Shown here: one piece after another, positions 53,801 to 64,000 of the stretch
How positions within the stretch are numbered: position 1 is the first letter of the stretch
Layout of the letters: each line of letters begins with the position of its first letter
Source of the DNA: Cellulomonas sp.
GTDB taxonomy: Bacteria > Actinomycetota > Actinomycetes > Actinomycetales > Cellulomonadaceae
DNA length: 64,000 nt
Assembly: GCF_015234515.1 (NCBI RefSeq)
Contig: NZ_JADGMY010000010.1
Location: 1-64,000 of the forward strand
Direction of reading: 5' to 3'
Notes under the pieces: generated by a model
What the model was told of the DNA's origin: nothing
The model's input: only the letters and a program-made list of their open reading frames with translations
Databases searched by the model: none
Position numbers and translations under genes: made by a program

Positions 53801-54117
53801 ACGAGCGCGCGGATCGTCACGTCCGTCGTCGCGCTCGCCGTGTAGGCGAACGTGTAGGTCGCGCCCTCCTCGACGGCCACGCCGTTGAGCACGACGCCCA
53901 CGCCGTACTGGGCCGAGTCGGCCGGCACGTCGACGCACAACGCACCGCTGCTGGTGTCGATGTCGCCGTCGGTCCCGTACGCGATCCACGCGCCGGGTCC
54001 GTCGTCGAAGCCGTCGTCGACCGCGACGGCGGGCAGCAGCCCGACCGCGGCGAGCACGCCCGCGCTGGTGATCGCTGTGGCCGCGCGCAGCGCGCGGCGC
54101 GTCCTTCGAGAAACCAC
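50821..54117 (-). CDS. cenC: Secreted GH9 endoglucanase, CenC-type
   Basis: A 1098-residue secreted cellulase with the CenC order: signal peptide (1-32, ALRAATAITSAGVLAAVGLLPAVAV), two CBM4 modules (about 35-175 and 185-330, both with DAGL/YGTG...CVEVPGG patterns), an Ig-like N-domain (RVRVNQVGYLPFGPKRATLV), the GH9 catalytic domain (about 425-905) and two Ig-like modules with repeated TQYRAVFTNA. Catalytic residues are in GGWYDAGDHGKYVV (Asp) and DEISSWASNEITINWNSSLSWV (Glu). It hydrolyses cellulose and mixed glucans. The GTG at 54117 has GGGGAGA upstream. Confidence 0.95.
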   Translation of the reverse strand: MVSRRTRRALRAATAITSAGVLAAVGLLPAVAVDDGFDDGPGAWIAYGTDGDIDTSSGALCVDVPADSAQYGVGVVLNGVAVEEGATYTFAYTASATTDVTIRALVGQNGAPYGTVLDTTPALTSEATPVEETFTASASYPATATDESPEGQIAFQLGGFTDEAWTFCLDDVSLSSDSELLPHTSFAEGLGPWGLYGTGEPTFADGEMCVEVPGGNANPWDAGLSFTGLPIEEGQNYVLSLTGRTEPATPVRVIVGEGGGAYRMVLEQSAAPLGVEQTTLSYPFTAGLAFPADGEAPGQVALHLGKSAAYTFCLSEVSLTTSATPPPPYEPDTGPRVRVNQVGYLPFGPKRATLVTEATDAVAWQLLDAEGAEVATGESQPVGADASSGENVHVIDFSDVETAGAGLTLVADGETSHPFDIAEGLYSQLRYDALNYFYLARSGIDIEASIVGEEYAREAGHVGVAPNQGDTDVPCIGPRDYYDGWTCDYTLDVTGGWYDAGDHGKYVVNGGIAVAQLLSTYERTLTTAGARAGALDDGTLNLPEHGNGVPDVLDEARWELEWMLKMVAPSGEYAGMVHHKIHDEGWTGLPLAPADDPQARSLHRPSTAATLNVAAVAAQGARLFAEYDEQFAATLLETARSTYEAALAHPDVYAPAAAGSDGGGPYDDSDVTDEFYWAAAELYVSTGEDRYATDLTASAHHTGDVFGPGGFHWGGTAALGRLTLATVPNALPDRDDVRASVVAGADRYLAAQAEQPWGSVYSPTGGSYDWGSNSSVTNILVVVATAYDLTGDEKYLRGTLEGLDYLFGRNALNQSYVTGWGTVSSQNQHSRWFAAQLDPSLPHPPPGSLAGGPNSMRGTWDPTMQATLPEDCAPATCYLDEISSWASNEITINWNSSLSWVASFAADQEDGDVVAVAPAITTQPVDVTVALGGTATFTAAASGVPAPQVQWQVRDGGKWRDVPGATAATLQVVATAAKAGTQYRAVFTNASGSATTDVARLLVEKQAPVVVKHPADVSGRIGTFVSFTAGASGNPTPTVRWQFRWGSGPWLPVPFAHSTTLRVLVTPLAYGTQYRAVFTNPAGTVATDGAHLTPRFGR

Positions 54118-54134
54118 GTCGTCTCCCCGTGTGT

Positions 54135-54148
54135 AGGGAGCGCTCCCA
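54135..54148 (-). promoter_or_regulatory. CebR/CelR operator upstream of the cellulase gene
   Basis: TGGGAGCGCTCCCT (minus strand) matches the 14-base CebR/CelR operator TGGGAGCGCTCCCA at 13 positions. It lies 18-31 bases before the start codon, ahead of the ribosome site, and about 35 bases downstream of the predicted transcription start, so a LacI-type repressor bound here would roadblock or exclude polymerase. Cellobiose would relieve it. Confidence 0.85.
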
Positions 54149-54183
54149 GACCTCGGCGTCGGGGCGCTCGTCGTGCGACCGTC

Positions 54184-54189
54184 AGGGTA
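54184..54189 (-). promoter_or_regulatory. Candidate -10 box TACCCT of the cellulase promoter
   Basis: TACCCT lies on the minus strand about 70 bases before the start codon and upstream of the CebR-type operator. The -35 region (TTCCGG, about 17 bases away) is weak. Confidence 0.4.
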
Positions 54190-54249
54190 GGTGCGAAGCG
54201 GACGAACCGGAAGACCGAGGGCGAAGCCCGCTCGGATCGAATCGTTTCG

Positions 54250-54280
54250 CAGCCCGGTGACCAGCGGTCACGCCGGGCTG
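54250..54280 (-). terminator. Hairpin overlapping the truB stop codon
   Basis: CAGCCCGG and TGACC pair with GGTCA and CCGGGCTG around a 3-base loop, with a 2-base bulge. The truB TGA (54268-54270) lies in the stem, and the structure continues past it. It would end truB transcription before the cellulase gene. Confidence 0.55.
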
Positions 54281-55251
54281 AACACCACCGCGGGCCGCAG
54301 GCGCGCGCCGCGGCGTTCGACGACCGCCACGAGGTTGCCGTCGGGCCCGATCCCTGCGACGGGTCCCTCCGGCTCGTCGACCGGGTCGATGCCCTGGCCG
54401 TACGACAGCGCGCGGGCGTCCGCCTCGCTGAGCTCCCGCACCGGAAGGACCGCGCGCGCCGCCTCCGCCATCGGCAGGACCGGCACCGCCTCGTCGTCGG
54501 GCGTCGTGCCGAGGTCGTCCAACGTGCGCGCCTGCGCGAGGCCGAACCCGCCCACGCGCGACCTGCGCAACGCCGTCAGGTGCCCACCGACGCCGAGGGC
54601 AGCCCCGAGGTCCCGCGCGAGGGCGCGGATGTAGGTGCCGGACGAGCACGTGACCTCGACGTCCACGTCGAGCACCGCGACGCCGTCGTCCTGCGCGGCA
54701 CGCACGTCGAGCACCGCGAACCGCGCGACGTGCACGGGACGCGCCGCGAGCGCGACGTCCTCACCGGCGCGCACGCGCGCGTAGGCGCGCTGACCGTCGA
54801 CCTTGATCGCCGAGACCGAGCTCGGGACCTGCAGGAGGTCACCCGTCAGCACCGCCACCTGCGCGTCGAGGTCGGCGCGCGTCAGGTGCGCCGCATCCGC
54901 CCGTGCGAGCACCTCGCCCTCCGCGTCGTCCGTCGTCGTGGCGACGCCGAGCCGGACGGTCGCGGCGTAGTCCTTGTCCGCACCCGTGACGTAGGTCAGC
55001 AGCCGTGTCGCGCGGCCCACGCCGATGACGAGGACCCCCGTGGCCATCGGGTCGAGCGTCCCGGCGTGCCCCACCTTGCGGGTCGACGCGAGCCTGCGCA
55101 CACGCGCGACCACGTCATGGCTCGTCCAGCCCGCGGGCTTGTCGACCACCAGGAACCCGTCGTCGGCGGTCGGCCGCCGCGGCTCGACCGGACGCGGCTC
55201 GGCCGGACGGGAGTCGGCAGCGCGACGGGAGGGCGGGGGCGTGGGGGGCAC
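54268..55251 (-). CDS. truB: tRNA pseudouridine-55 synthase
   Basis: A 327-residue TruB. Seen: GFLVVDKPAGWTSHDVVARVRRLASTRKVGHAGTLDPMATGVLVI (catalytic Asp in GTLDPMATG), RLGVATTTDDAEGEVL, QVPSSVSAIKVDGQRAYARVRAGE and CSSGTYIRALARDLG. It makes pseudouridine 55 in the T-loop of tRNAs. The GTG at 55251 has TAGCCT ending six bases upstream. It diverges from the pyrophosphatase gene, which cuts the normal rbfA-truB link. Confidence 0.95.
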   Translation of the reverse strand: MPPTPPPSRRAADSRPAEPRPVEPRRPTADDGFLVVDKPAGWTSHDVVARVRRLASTRKVGHAGTLDPMATGVLVIGVGRATRLLTYVTGADKDYAATVRLGVATTTDDAEGEVLARADAAHLTRADLDAQVAVLTGDLLQVPSSVSAIKVDGQRAYARVRAGEDVALAARPVHVARFAVLDVRAAQDDGVAVLDVDVEVTCSSGTYIRALARDLGAALGVGGHLTALRRSRVGGFGLAQARTLDDLGTTPDDEAVPVLPMAEAARAVLPVRELSEADARALSYGQGIDPVDEPEGPVAGIGPDGNLVAVVERRGARLRPAVVFSPA

Positions 55252-55414
55252 GCTCCCAGGCTATCGGCCGTGCCCGCACACCCGGGCGCCCGCACACCCC
55301 GCCCGCCCGCGGACGGCCCGGGGACACGGGCCGTCGTCGCCGGCGACCTCGGCCGCTGCCACCCGTGACGTAGGTCATGGGCGGACGCCTCGCTCGGTCC
55401 CTACCGTGCGAGAG
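55252..55414. other. Divergent promoter region truB / pyrophosphatase
   Basis: This 163-base interval carries the -10 box TAGCCT (55263-55258, minus) for truB and TACCGT (55402-55407, plus) for the pyrophosphatase gene, with a seven-base spacer to its GTG. Nothing else is evident. Confidence 0.45.
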
Positions 55415-58090
<2,676 letters not shown>

Positions 58091-58101
58091 GGGGCACGAC
58101 C

Positions 58102-59160
58102 ATGCAGATCGCGATCGCGTACACCAACCCCGTCGGCCTGCCCGTCCTCGACGAGGACGGGCGGGTCACCGGCCACGACGCGGGGGCCACGCTCGTGCGA
58201 CGGCTCCTGCGGGTCTTCCCGGACGCCGTGCTCGTGGGGCACGAGGCCCGCAGCGGCCCCGTACCGGTCGTCCCGCTGGCGGACCTCGACACGGACTCGA
58301 CCGTGGTCCTCAACATGGACGTGCTCGACTCCCCCGACCTGTGGCGCAGGCTGGCCCGCGACGGCGGCGAGCCGAGGATCATGAACTTCCTGTGGTGGAA
58401 CGTCGGGACCCACCACACCCACCGCGTCGCCCGGTCCTCGCTCGCGCTGTCGTGCGCGCTGTTCCCGACGTTCGCGAACTCCGAGCGCACGGCGTCCGAG
58501 ATCCGCGAGGTGGTGCGCATGTTCACGGTGCCGCCGCTCGCGGAGCGCGCGGTGATGGCATGGGTCGACCTCGGCATCCGCCTCGAGCACGTGCGACCCC
58601 GCACGCCGGCCGACGTCCCCGTGGTGCTGTACCCCGCGATCTACCTGTCGGAACGCAAGCAGCCGCGCCTGTTCGTCGACGTGGTCGAGCAGGTGCGGGC
58701 ACGCACGCCGCTCATCGTGGAGATGCGGCTGCACGAGCAGCACCTCGTGAGCGAGCTCGCGATGCGGTTCTCACGCCACGACTGGACGTGGGTGGGCCCT
58801 CTGACGTCCGACCGCGAGTCGTACTGGCAGGCCCTGTCACGCACGACGGCCTTCCTCGCGACGTCGGTCGACGAGTCCTACGGCTTGGAGTACGTCGAGG
58901 CGCTCGTCGCCGGCGCGGTCGGGGTGTTCCCCGACCTCGCGTGGGCGCGGGCCATCCTGCCGACCCGCTACCCGTTCCTGTACGGCGACCCCGCGCAGGC
59001 GCAGTCCATGCTGCTGCGAGCGGTCCAGGACACGGACGGCTGCCGCGAGGAGCTCGACGCGTGCGTCGGAGGCTACTTCCAGGGGTGGTTGCGTGGACGG
59101 CACGACGACGACGTGTTCGAACGGGCGATCGCCGAGCGCGTGCGCGAGTGGTTCGCCTGA
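58102..59160 (+). CDS. GT4-like glycosyltransferase family protein
   Basis: A 352-residue protein with a glycosyltransferase-like two-domain fold and a C-terminal DESYGLEYVEALVAGAVGVFPD (E-x7-E pattern of GT4 enzymes). The N-terminal half (MQIAIAYTNPVGLPVLDEDG) and the WWNVGTHHTHRVARSSLALSC segment are unlike typical GT4 and look like the DUF2827 group. The donor and acceptor are unknown. It starts 11 bases after the pyrophosphatase stop with GAGGGG upstream, so the two genes form an operon. The link to PPi metabolism may be indirect: glycosyl-nucleotide synthesis releases PPi. Confidence 0.72.
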   Translation: MQIAIAYTNPVGLPVLDEDGRVTGHDAGATLVRRLLRVFPDAVLVGHEARSGPVPVVPLADLDTDSTVVLNMDVLDSPDLWRRLARDGGEPRIMNFLWWNVGTHHTHRVARSSLALSCALFPTFANSERTASEIREVVRMFTVPPLAERAVMAWVDLGIRLEHVRPRTPADVPVVLYPAIYLSERKQPRLFVDVVEQVRARTPLIVEMRLHEQHLVSELAMRFSRHDWTWVGPLTSDRESYWQALSRTTAFLATSVDESYGLEYVEALVAGAVGVFPDLAWARAILPTRYPFLYGDPAQAQSMLLRAVQDTDGCREELDACVGGYFQGWLRGRHDDDVFERAIAERVREWFA

Positions 59161-59185
59161 GGCTCGGTCCTGATCCGTCCGAGGC

Positions 59186-59626
59186 TCAGTCCTGGTCCGT
59201 GTCGGCGTCCTCGGGGCGCCGGTACGGGTCGGCGTCACCGGCGTACCGCGCGGCCGCGGCGAGCCGTGCGACCTCCGCGTCACGACGCGCTGCCTCCGCG
59301 AGCGCCTCCTCGAGGTGCGCCGCCGTCTCCGGCACCGCGTCGAGGTGGAACGCGAGCGTCGGCGTGAGGCGGATGCCCGTCTGCTTGCCGACCTCGGAGC
59401 GGATGAGCCCCTTGGCGCTCTCGAGCGCCTGGGCGGACCCCTGCCGCGCCTCGTCGTCCCCGAGCACCGTGTAGTACACGTCGGCGTGCTGCAGGTCACC
59501 GGTGACACGCACGTCCGTCACCGTGACGAACCCGAGCCGGGGGTCCTTCACCTTCGTGTCGATCATCTGCGCGACGACCTGCTGGACCCGCTCCGCCAGC
59601 TTGCGTGCCCGCCCTGAGTCGGCCAT
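59186..59626 (-). CDS. rbfA: Ribosome-binding factor A
   Basis: A 146-residue RbfA, a 30S maturation factor. Seen: RKLAERVQQVVAQMIDTKVKDPRLGFVTVTDVRVTGDLQHADVYYTVLGDDEARQGSAQALESAKGLIRSEVGKQTGIRLTPTLAFHLDAVPETAAHLEEAL, the KH-like core. The C-terminal tail is Asp/Glu/Arg-rich. The ATG at 59626 has AGGAAGG and GCAGGA upstream. It converges with the glycosyltransferase gene. Confidence 0.96.
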   Translation of the reverse strand: MADSGRARKLAERVQQVVAQMIDTKVKDPRLGFVTVTDVRVTGDLQHADVYYTVLGDDEARQGSAQALESAKGLIRSEVGKQTGIRLTPTLAFHLDAVPETAAHLEEALAEAARRDAEVARLAAAARYAGDADPYRRPEDADTDQD

Positions 59627-59742
59627 GGTCCTGCCTTCCTTCCAGCCCTGCGCCCGGGGGCGCGAGGGTCTGACGACTGACGGGGGTGGCCGCAGGGAGC
59701 GGCGCGCCGGGCCGTGGCCCGTCGCACCGCTCCCCGAGGCCG

Positions 59743-59774
59743 CCCGGGGGTGAGCCGATCGACTCACCCCCGGG
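59743..59774 (-). terminator. Hairpin after infB
   Basis: A perfect 12-bp stem (CCCGGGGGTGAG and complement) with an 8-base loop begins nine bases after the infB stop. A second inverted repeat, GGGAGCGG with CCGCTCCC, lies between it and rbfA (about 59696-59734). Together they separate infB from rbfA. Confidence 0.75.
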
Positions 59775-59783
59775 CAACGGAAG

Positions 59784-62711
59784 TCACTTCCGCGGCTTCT
59801 CCCGCATCTCGAACGTCTCGATGACGTCCTCGACCTGCAGGTCGTTGTACGACCCGAGGCCGATGCCGCACTCGAAGCCCTCGCGGACCTCGGTCGCGTC
59901 GTCCTTGAACCGCTTGAGGGACTCGATCGTGAGGTTGTCCGCGACGAGCTTGCCCTTGCGGAGCACGCGCGCCTTGGTGTTCCTGCGGATCTCGCCCGAG
60001 CGCACGATCGACCCGGCGATGTTGCCGAACTTCGAGGAGCGGAAGACCTCGCGCACCTCGGCGGAACCGAGCTGCACCTCCTCGTACTCCGGCTTGAGCA
60101 TGCCCTTGAGGGCCGCCTCGACGTCGTCGATCGCCTGGTAGATGACCGAGTAGAAGCGCACGTCGACGCCCTCGCGGTCCGCCAGCTCCTCGACACGCGG
60201 CGCCAGCTTCACGTTGAAGCCGATGATGATCGCGTTGTCGACCGTCGCCAGGTTGACGTCGTTCTGCGTGATCGCACCGACACCGCGGTGGATGACACGC
60301 AGGTCGACCTCGTCGCCGACGTCGATCTTGAGCAGCGCGTCCTCGAGCGCCTCGACGGCACCGGACACGTCGCCCTTGAGGACCAGGTTGAGCGTCTCGA
60401 CCTTGCCCTGCTGCAGCGCCTGCGTGAAGTCCTCGAGGCTGATGCGCTTGCGGCGCTTGGCCAGGAGGGCGGCACGCTCGGCCGCCTCGCGCTTCTCGGC
60501 GATCTGCCGAGCGGTGCGCTCGTCGGGCGCGACCAGGAACGTGTCGCCGGCGCGGGGCACCGAGGACAGCCCGAGGACCTGCACCGGACGGGCCGGGCCC
60601 GCCTCGGAGACGGTCTCGCCGTGCTCGTCGAGCATGGCGCGCACGCGGCCGTGTGCCGTGCCGGCGACGATCGCGTCACCGACGTGCAGCGTGCCGGACT
60701 GGACCAGCACCGTCGCGACGGCACCGCGGCCCTTGTCGAGGTTCGCCTCGATCGCGACACCGCGCGCGTCCTTGTCCGGGTTGGCACGCATGTCGAGGGC
60801 GGCGTCCGCGGTGAGCAGCACCGCCTCGAGCAGCTCGTCAATCCCCATGCGCTGCTTGGCGGAGACGTCGACGAACATCGTGTCGCCGCCGTACTCCTCG
60901 GCCACGAGGTTGTACTCGGTGAGCTGCTGGCGGATCTTGTCGGGGTTGGCCCCCTCCTTGTCCACCTTGTTGACCGCCACGACGATCGGCACGTTGGCCG
61001 ACTGCGCGTGGTTGAGCGCCTCGATCGTCTGGGGCATCACGCCGTCGTCCGCCGCGACCACGAGGATCGCGATGTCGGTGACCTGGGCACCACGGGCACG
61101 CATGGCGGTGAACGCCTCGTGGCCCGGGGTGTCGATGAACGTGATGGCCCGGTCGACACCCTCGTGCTCCGTGCGGACCTGGTACGCACCGATGTGCTGG
61201 GTGATGCCACCGGCCTCGCCCGCGACGACGTCCGTGGAGCGGATGGCGTCGAGGAGCTTGGTCTTGCCGTGGTCGACGTGACCCATGACGGTGACGACGG
61301 GCGGACGCGCGACGAGGTCGTCGTCCCCCTCCGCCTCGAGCTCGGCGTCGAGGTCGATGTCGAAGGCCCCGAGCAGCTCGCGGTCCTCCTCCTCGGCCGA
61401 GACCATCTCGATGATGTAGCCGAGCTCGGTCGCGAGCGTGCCGAACGTGTCCTCGTCGAGCGACTGCGTCGCCGTGGCCATCTCACCGAGGTGGAACAGC
61501 ACGGTGACGAGCGACGCGGGGTTCGCGTCGATCTTGTCCGCGAAGTCGTTGAGCGACGAGCCGTGACGCAGGCGGACGACCGTCTTGCCGTTGCCGCGCG
61601 GGACGGACACGCCGCCCAGCGACGGCGCCTGCATCTGCTCGAACTCCTGGCGCTTGGCGCGCTTCGACTTCCGTCCGCGGACGGGCCGACCACCGGCGCG
61701 ACCGAACGCACCCTGCGTGGAGCCGCGACCGGCGCCGCCGGGACGACCGCCACCGCCGGGACGACCGGCGAAGCCGCCGCCGCCCGCACCGGGGCCGGTA
61801 CCGCCGCCGGGACGACCGGCACCGCCGCCGGCGTAGCCGCCGCGACCTGCGCCGCCGCCGCGACCGGCCGGAGCCGGACGCTCGCCGGGACGACCCACAC
61901 CGCTCTGCGTGCGGCCGGGCATCATGCCGGGGTTGGGACGCGGCCCACCGGGACGCGGCCCACCAGGGCGCGGCCCACCGGGACGCTCCCCCGCCGCGGC
62001 CGCGGGCGCACCCTCGGCCGGTCGACGGTCACCGGGGCGGGGCATGCCCTGCGACGGCGCGAACGGGTTGTTGCCGGGACGCGGGGCGCCGGAGCGCGGG
62101 CCGCCGGGACGCTCGCCCTGGCGGGGCATGCCCTGCGCGGGAGCGAACGGGTTGTTGCCCGGACGTGCCGGGGGACGCGGCGCACCGGGACGGGCGCCGC
62201 CGCTCTGGCCACCGGCCTGGGGGGGCCGCGGCGCACCGGGACGAGCACTCTGCGCGGCCGGCGCGGGACGCGCGGCCGGGGCAGGTGCCTGCGGGGCAGG
62301 TGCCTGCCGGGCGGGTGCCTGCGGGGCGGGCGCCTGCGCTGCGGGTGCCTGCTGGGCAGGTGCCTGCGCTGCGGGTGCCTGCTGGGCAGGTGCCTGCGGT
62401 GCGGGTGCCTGCGGAGCAGCGGCCGGCGCCGGAGCGGCGGGGGCCGGAGCCACGGGTCGCGCGGGGGCCGGCGCGGCCGTGCCACCGGGAGCCGCGGGCG
62501 CCTTGGGGGCGGCAGGGCGTGCGGGCGCGGCGGACCGGCTGCTGCCGGACCCGCCGACCGGGTACGTGTCGCGCAGCTTGCGCACGACGGGGGGCTCGAT
62601 CGTCGATGACGCCGAGCGGACGAACTCTCCGAGCTCGTTGAGCTTGGTCATGATGGTCTTGCTGTCGACCCCGAGCTCCTTCGCGAGCTCGTAGACGCGG
62701 ACCTTGGCCAC
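59784..62711 (-). CDS. infB: Translation initiation factor IF-2
   Basis: A 975-residue IF-2. Layout: N-terminal IF2_N ([46 protein letters not shown]), a ~320-residue disordered Pro/Ala/Gly-rich linker with [19 protein letters not shown] and GMPRPGDRR repeats, a second IF2_N, the GTPase ([19 protein letters not shown] at about 475, [25 protein letters not shown]), and the C-terminal tRNA-binding domains. It selects initiator tRNA. The ATG at 62711 has AGGAGAG upstream. The linker length is long, as in actinobacteria. Confidence 0.97.
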   Translation of the reverse strand: MAKVRVYELAKELGVDSKTIMTKLNELGEFVRSASSTIEPPVVRKLRDTYPVGGSGSSRSAAPARPAAPKAPAAPGGTAAPAPARPVAPAPAAPAPAAAPQAPAPQAPAQQAPAAQAPAQQAPAAQAPAPQAPARQAPAPQAPAPAARPAPAAQSARPGAPRPPQAGGQSGGARPGAPRPPARPGNNPFAPAQGMPRQGERPGGPRSGAPRPGNNPFAPSQGMPRPGDRRPAEGAPAAAAGERPGGPRPGGPRPGGPRPNPGMMPGRTQSGVGRPGERPAPAGRGGGAGRGGYAGGGAGRPGGGTGPGAGGGGFAGRPGGGGRPGGAGRGSTQGAFGRAGGRPVRGRKSKRAKRQEFEQMQAPSLGGVSVPRGNGKTVVRLRHGSSLNDFADKIDANPASLVTVLFHLGEMATATQSLDEDTFGTLATELGYIIEMVSAEEEDRELLGAFDIDLDAELEAEGDDDLVARPPVVTVMGHVDHGKTKLLDAIRSTDVVAGEAGGITQHIGAYQVRTEHEGVDRAITFIDTPGHEAFTAMRARGAQVTDIAILVVAADDGVMPQTIEALNHAQSANVPIVVAVNKVDKEGANPDKIRQQLTEYNLVAEEYGGDTMFVDVSAKQRMGIDELLEAVLLTADAALDMRANPDKDARGVAIEANLDKGRGAVATVLVQSGTLHVGDAIVAGTAHGRVRAMLDEHGETVSEAGPARPVQVLGLSSVPRAGDTFLVAPDERTARQIAEKREAAERAALLAKRRKRISLEDFTQALQQGKVETLNLVLKGDVSGAVEALEDALLKIDVGDEVDLRVIHRGVGAITQNDVNLATVDNAIIIGFNVKLAPRVEELADREGVDVRFYSVIYQAIDDVEAALKGMLKPEYEEVQLGSAEVREVFRSSKFGNIAGSIVRSGEIRRNTKARVLRKGKLVADNLTIESLKRFKDDATEVREGFECGIGLGSYNDLQVEDVIETFEMREKPRK
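62280..62419 (-). repeat. Imperfect short repeats inside the infB linker
   Basis: Tandem imperfect units of about 15 bases (and 36-base multiples) around GGTGCCTGC encode QAPA-type repeats in the disordered linker of IF-2. The copy number probably varies between strains. Confidence 0.7.
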
Positions 62712-62760
62712 ATCTCTCCTGTCCTGGCCCGCCCTGGACAGGGTCGGACCGTCGTTAGTG

Positions 62761-62802
62761 CTGGGTACTCATCGCTGGGTACTCATCGGTGCGTGCTCAT
62801 CG
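62761..62802 (-). repeat. Three tandem 14-base repeats across the ylxR stop codon
   Basis: CTGGGTACTCATCG at 62761-62774 and 62775-62788 is followed by GTGCGTGCTCATCG at 62789-62802. Each unit holds a TGA in one frame or an ATGA on the coding strand. The ylxR stop (62783-62785) is inside the array. Confidence 0.85.
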
Positions 62803-63256
62803 GGTCGCCATCGGCTTCCAACCCGCTTTCCCTGTCGACGGTCGGCACCGGAGTCGGCTCCGGCACCGTGGTGCTGTGCTGTGGCTGGACCTGCGCGGCG
62901 AGCCGCGTCACGGCGCGCTCCACGGCCTCGGTCCCCAGGGGGCCCGTGTACCGCAGCGCCCGTCCGAACGCCCGCCGTCGTACGGCGAGCTCGAGGCAAC
63001 GCTGGTCGGGGTGCAGCCACGCACCCCGGCCCGGCATCCGGCGGCGCTCGTCCACCACGAGCACGGGATCTCCCGCGCCGTCGTCGGACAGCACCACCCT
63101 CAGCAGGGCCGACCTGAGGCCGGCCGCTCGGCACCCCACGCACGTGCGGACGGGACCCGGTTCGAGCACCGGAGGCGCGGGATCGGGGGTCCGCCTGATC
63201 GGCGAGGAGAGCCGGGCACCCGGCCCAGCCTCGATGAGTCTACCGTGCCTGCTCAC
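62783..63256 (-). CDS. ylxR: YlxR-type RNA-binding protein
   Basis: A 157-residue protein with a YlxR (DUF448) core: [25 protein letters not shown], then [30 protein letters not shown], the normal zinc/RNA-binding pattern between nusA and infB; recent work links YlxR to RNA binding/RNase P. The ~40-residue N-terminal and the ~45-residue C-terminal tails are unusual additions. The GTG at 63256 overlaps the nusA stop (GTGA). The stop lies in a tandem repeat. Confidence 0.9.
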   Translation of the reverse strand: MSRHGRLIEAGPGARLSSPIRRTPDPAPPVLEPGPVRTCVGCRAAGLRSALLRVVLSDDGAGDPVLVVDERRRMPGRGAWLHPDQRCLELAVRRRAFGRALRYTGPLGTEAVERAVTRLAAQVQPQHSTTVPEPTPVPTVDRESGLEADGDPMSTHR

Positions 63257-64000
63257 CGGACGTGACCGGACGCCCCCGGCCCCGGGTCGCTGCCGCCCTG
63301 CGCGGGCGCGGCGGGCGCAGTGCCGGCGGCCGGCTCGGCATCCGACCGGATGTCGATGCGCCAGCCCGTGAGCTTGGCGGCCAGGCGGGCGTTCTGCCCC
63401 TCCTTGCCGATGGCGAGCGACAGCTGGTAGTCCGGGACGACGACCCGAGCCGCCCGGGCGACGGGGTCGACGATGGTCACGCTCAGCACACGGGCGGGCG
63501 ACAGCGCGTGGGCGATCATCTCGGCCGGGTCGTCCGAGTGGTCGACGATGTCGATCTTCTCGCCGTGCAGCTCCGCCATGACGGCACGCACGCGACCGCC
63601 CATCGGACCGATGCACGAGCCCTTGGCGTTCACGCCGGCGACGTTGGCACGCACCGCCATCTTGGTGCGGTGCCCCGCCTCGCGAGCCATCGCGGTGATG
63701 TCGACGGTCCCGTCGGCGATCTCCGGCACCTCGAGCGCGAACAGCTTGCGCACGAGGTTCGGGTGCGTGCGCGAGAGCGTGATCTGCGGACCGCGCTGAC
63801 CGCGCGCGACGTCGAGCACGAGGGCCCGCAGCCGCTCGCCGTGCACGTACCGCTCGCCCGGCACCTGCTCGTGCGCGGGCAGGACCGCCTCGACACCCCC
63901 GACGTCGACGAGCACGGTCCGCGGGTCGCGACCCTGCTGGATGACACCGCCGAGGACCTCGCCGGCCTTGCTGCGGAAGGCACCGAGGACCTGGTCGTCC
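63253..64000 (-). CDS. nusA: Transcription termination/antitermination protein NusA, 3' part (cut by window edge)
   Basis: The last ~248 residues of NusA: the end of the S1 region ([36 protein letters not shown]), then KH1/KH2 ([42 protein letters not shown] and [25 protein letters not shown]), and an Ala/Gly/Pro-rich tail. NusA controls pausing, termination and antitermination. The N-terminal domain is beyond base 64000. The stop overlaps the ylxR start, so nusA-ylxR-infB form an operon. Confidence 0.96.
   Translation of the reverse strand, partial: DDQVLGAFRSKAGEVLGGVIQQGRDPRTVLVDVGGVEAVLPAHEQVPGERYVHGERLRALVLDVARGQRGPQITLSRTHPNLVRKLFALEVPEIADGTVDITAMAREAGHRTKMAVRANVAGVNAKGSCIGPMGGRVRAVMAELHGEKIDIVDHSDDPAEMIAHALSPARVLSVTIVDPVARAARVVVPDYQLSLAIGKEGQNARLAAKLTGWRIDIRSDAEPAAGTAPAAPAQGGSDPGPGASGHVR

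Noticed and set aside
61900..62470. Short GC-rich repeats that might be taken for a CRISPR array or VNTR element
   Set aside because: The units are in frame with infB and encode Pro/Ala/Gly repeats of the IF-2 linker. There are no unique spacers between them.

Overview
The window is high-GC chromosomal DNA from an actinobacterium, almost certainly a Cellulomonas or close relative. Evidence: very high GC with a G/C third position, frequent GTG starts, ATGA/GTGA gene overlaps, the actinobacterial orders recA-recX, ftsK/pgsA/cinA/clgR and nusA-ylxR-infB-rbfA-truB-ribF-rpsO-pnp, and a 1098-residue GH9 cellulase with the domain order of Cellulomonas fimi CenC. The 51 protein-coding genes recognised leave no gene-free stretch over 300 bases. 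No rRNA, tRNA, insertion sequence, prophage or CRISPR array was seen.

Layout. 1-8.7 kb: hflX (partial), an rRNA methyltransferase and an MFS transporter, a leaderless operon of a LigB-like protein, miaA, dapF and a thioredoxin, twin YbjN proteins, and an AspT/YidE-type transporter. 8.7-15.4 kb: miaB, a glutamate ABC operon (ATPase, lipoprotein, two permeases) with a strong hairpin inside it, and RNase Y. 15.6-26.8 kb: recX/recA, an operon of DUF3046, a membrane phosphodiesterase and a metallo-hydrolase, and the divergent repair operon lhr-nei. 26.8-36 kb: clgR, cinA, pgsA, a CapA-type protein, a GGDEF-EAL protein, ftsK and a winged-helix AlkZ/YcaQ-type protein. 36-46.8 kb: RNase J, dapA, dihydrofolate reductase, thyA, a semialdehyde-type dehydrogenase, azlCD, a GNAT protein, a TPR protein, dapB, an AraC regulator and an M16 protease. 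46.8-64 kb: the translation/RNA cluster (pnp, rpsO, ribF, truB, rbfA, infB, ylxR, nusA, all on the minus strand), interrupted by the cellulase gene and by a plus-strand pair, a divergent H+-pyrophosphatase plus a glycosyltransferase.

Functional themes. Three lysine/diaminopimelate genes (dapF, dapA, dapB), three RNA-decay nucleases (RNase Y, RNase J, PNPase), two tRNA-modifying enzymes (miaA, miaB) and a set of repair genes sit close together. The most interesting signal is regulatory: recA, lhr-nei and the AlkZ-like gene each carry a TGTCGGT core at a fixed distance from a NANNNT -10 box. This matches the mycobacterial RecA-NDp (PafBC) damage promoter and suggests a LexA-independent repair regulon, with recA also carrying a LexA box. 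A second theme is that about 17 genes have a NANNNT box 6-7 bases before the start codon and so are probably transcribed as leaderless mRNAs. The cellulase gene has a near-perfect CebR/CelR operator.

All calls come from reading the sequence and from knowledge of the families; no database search was run.
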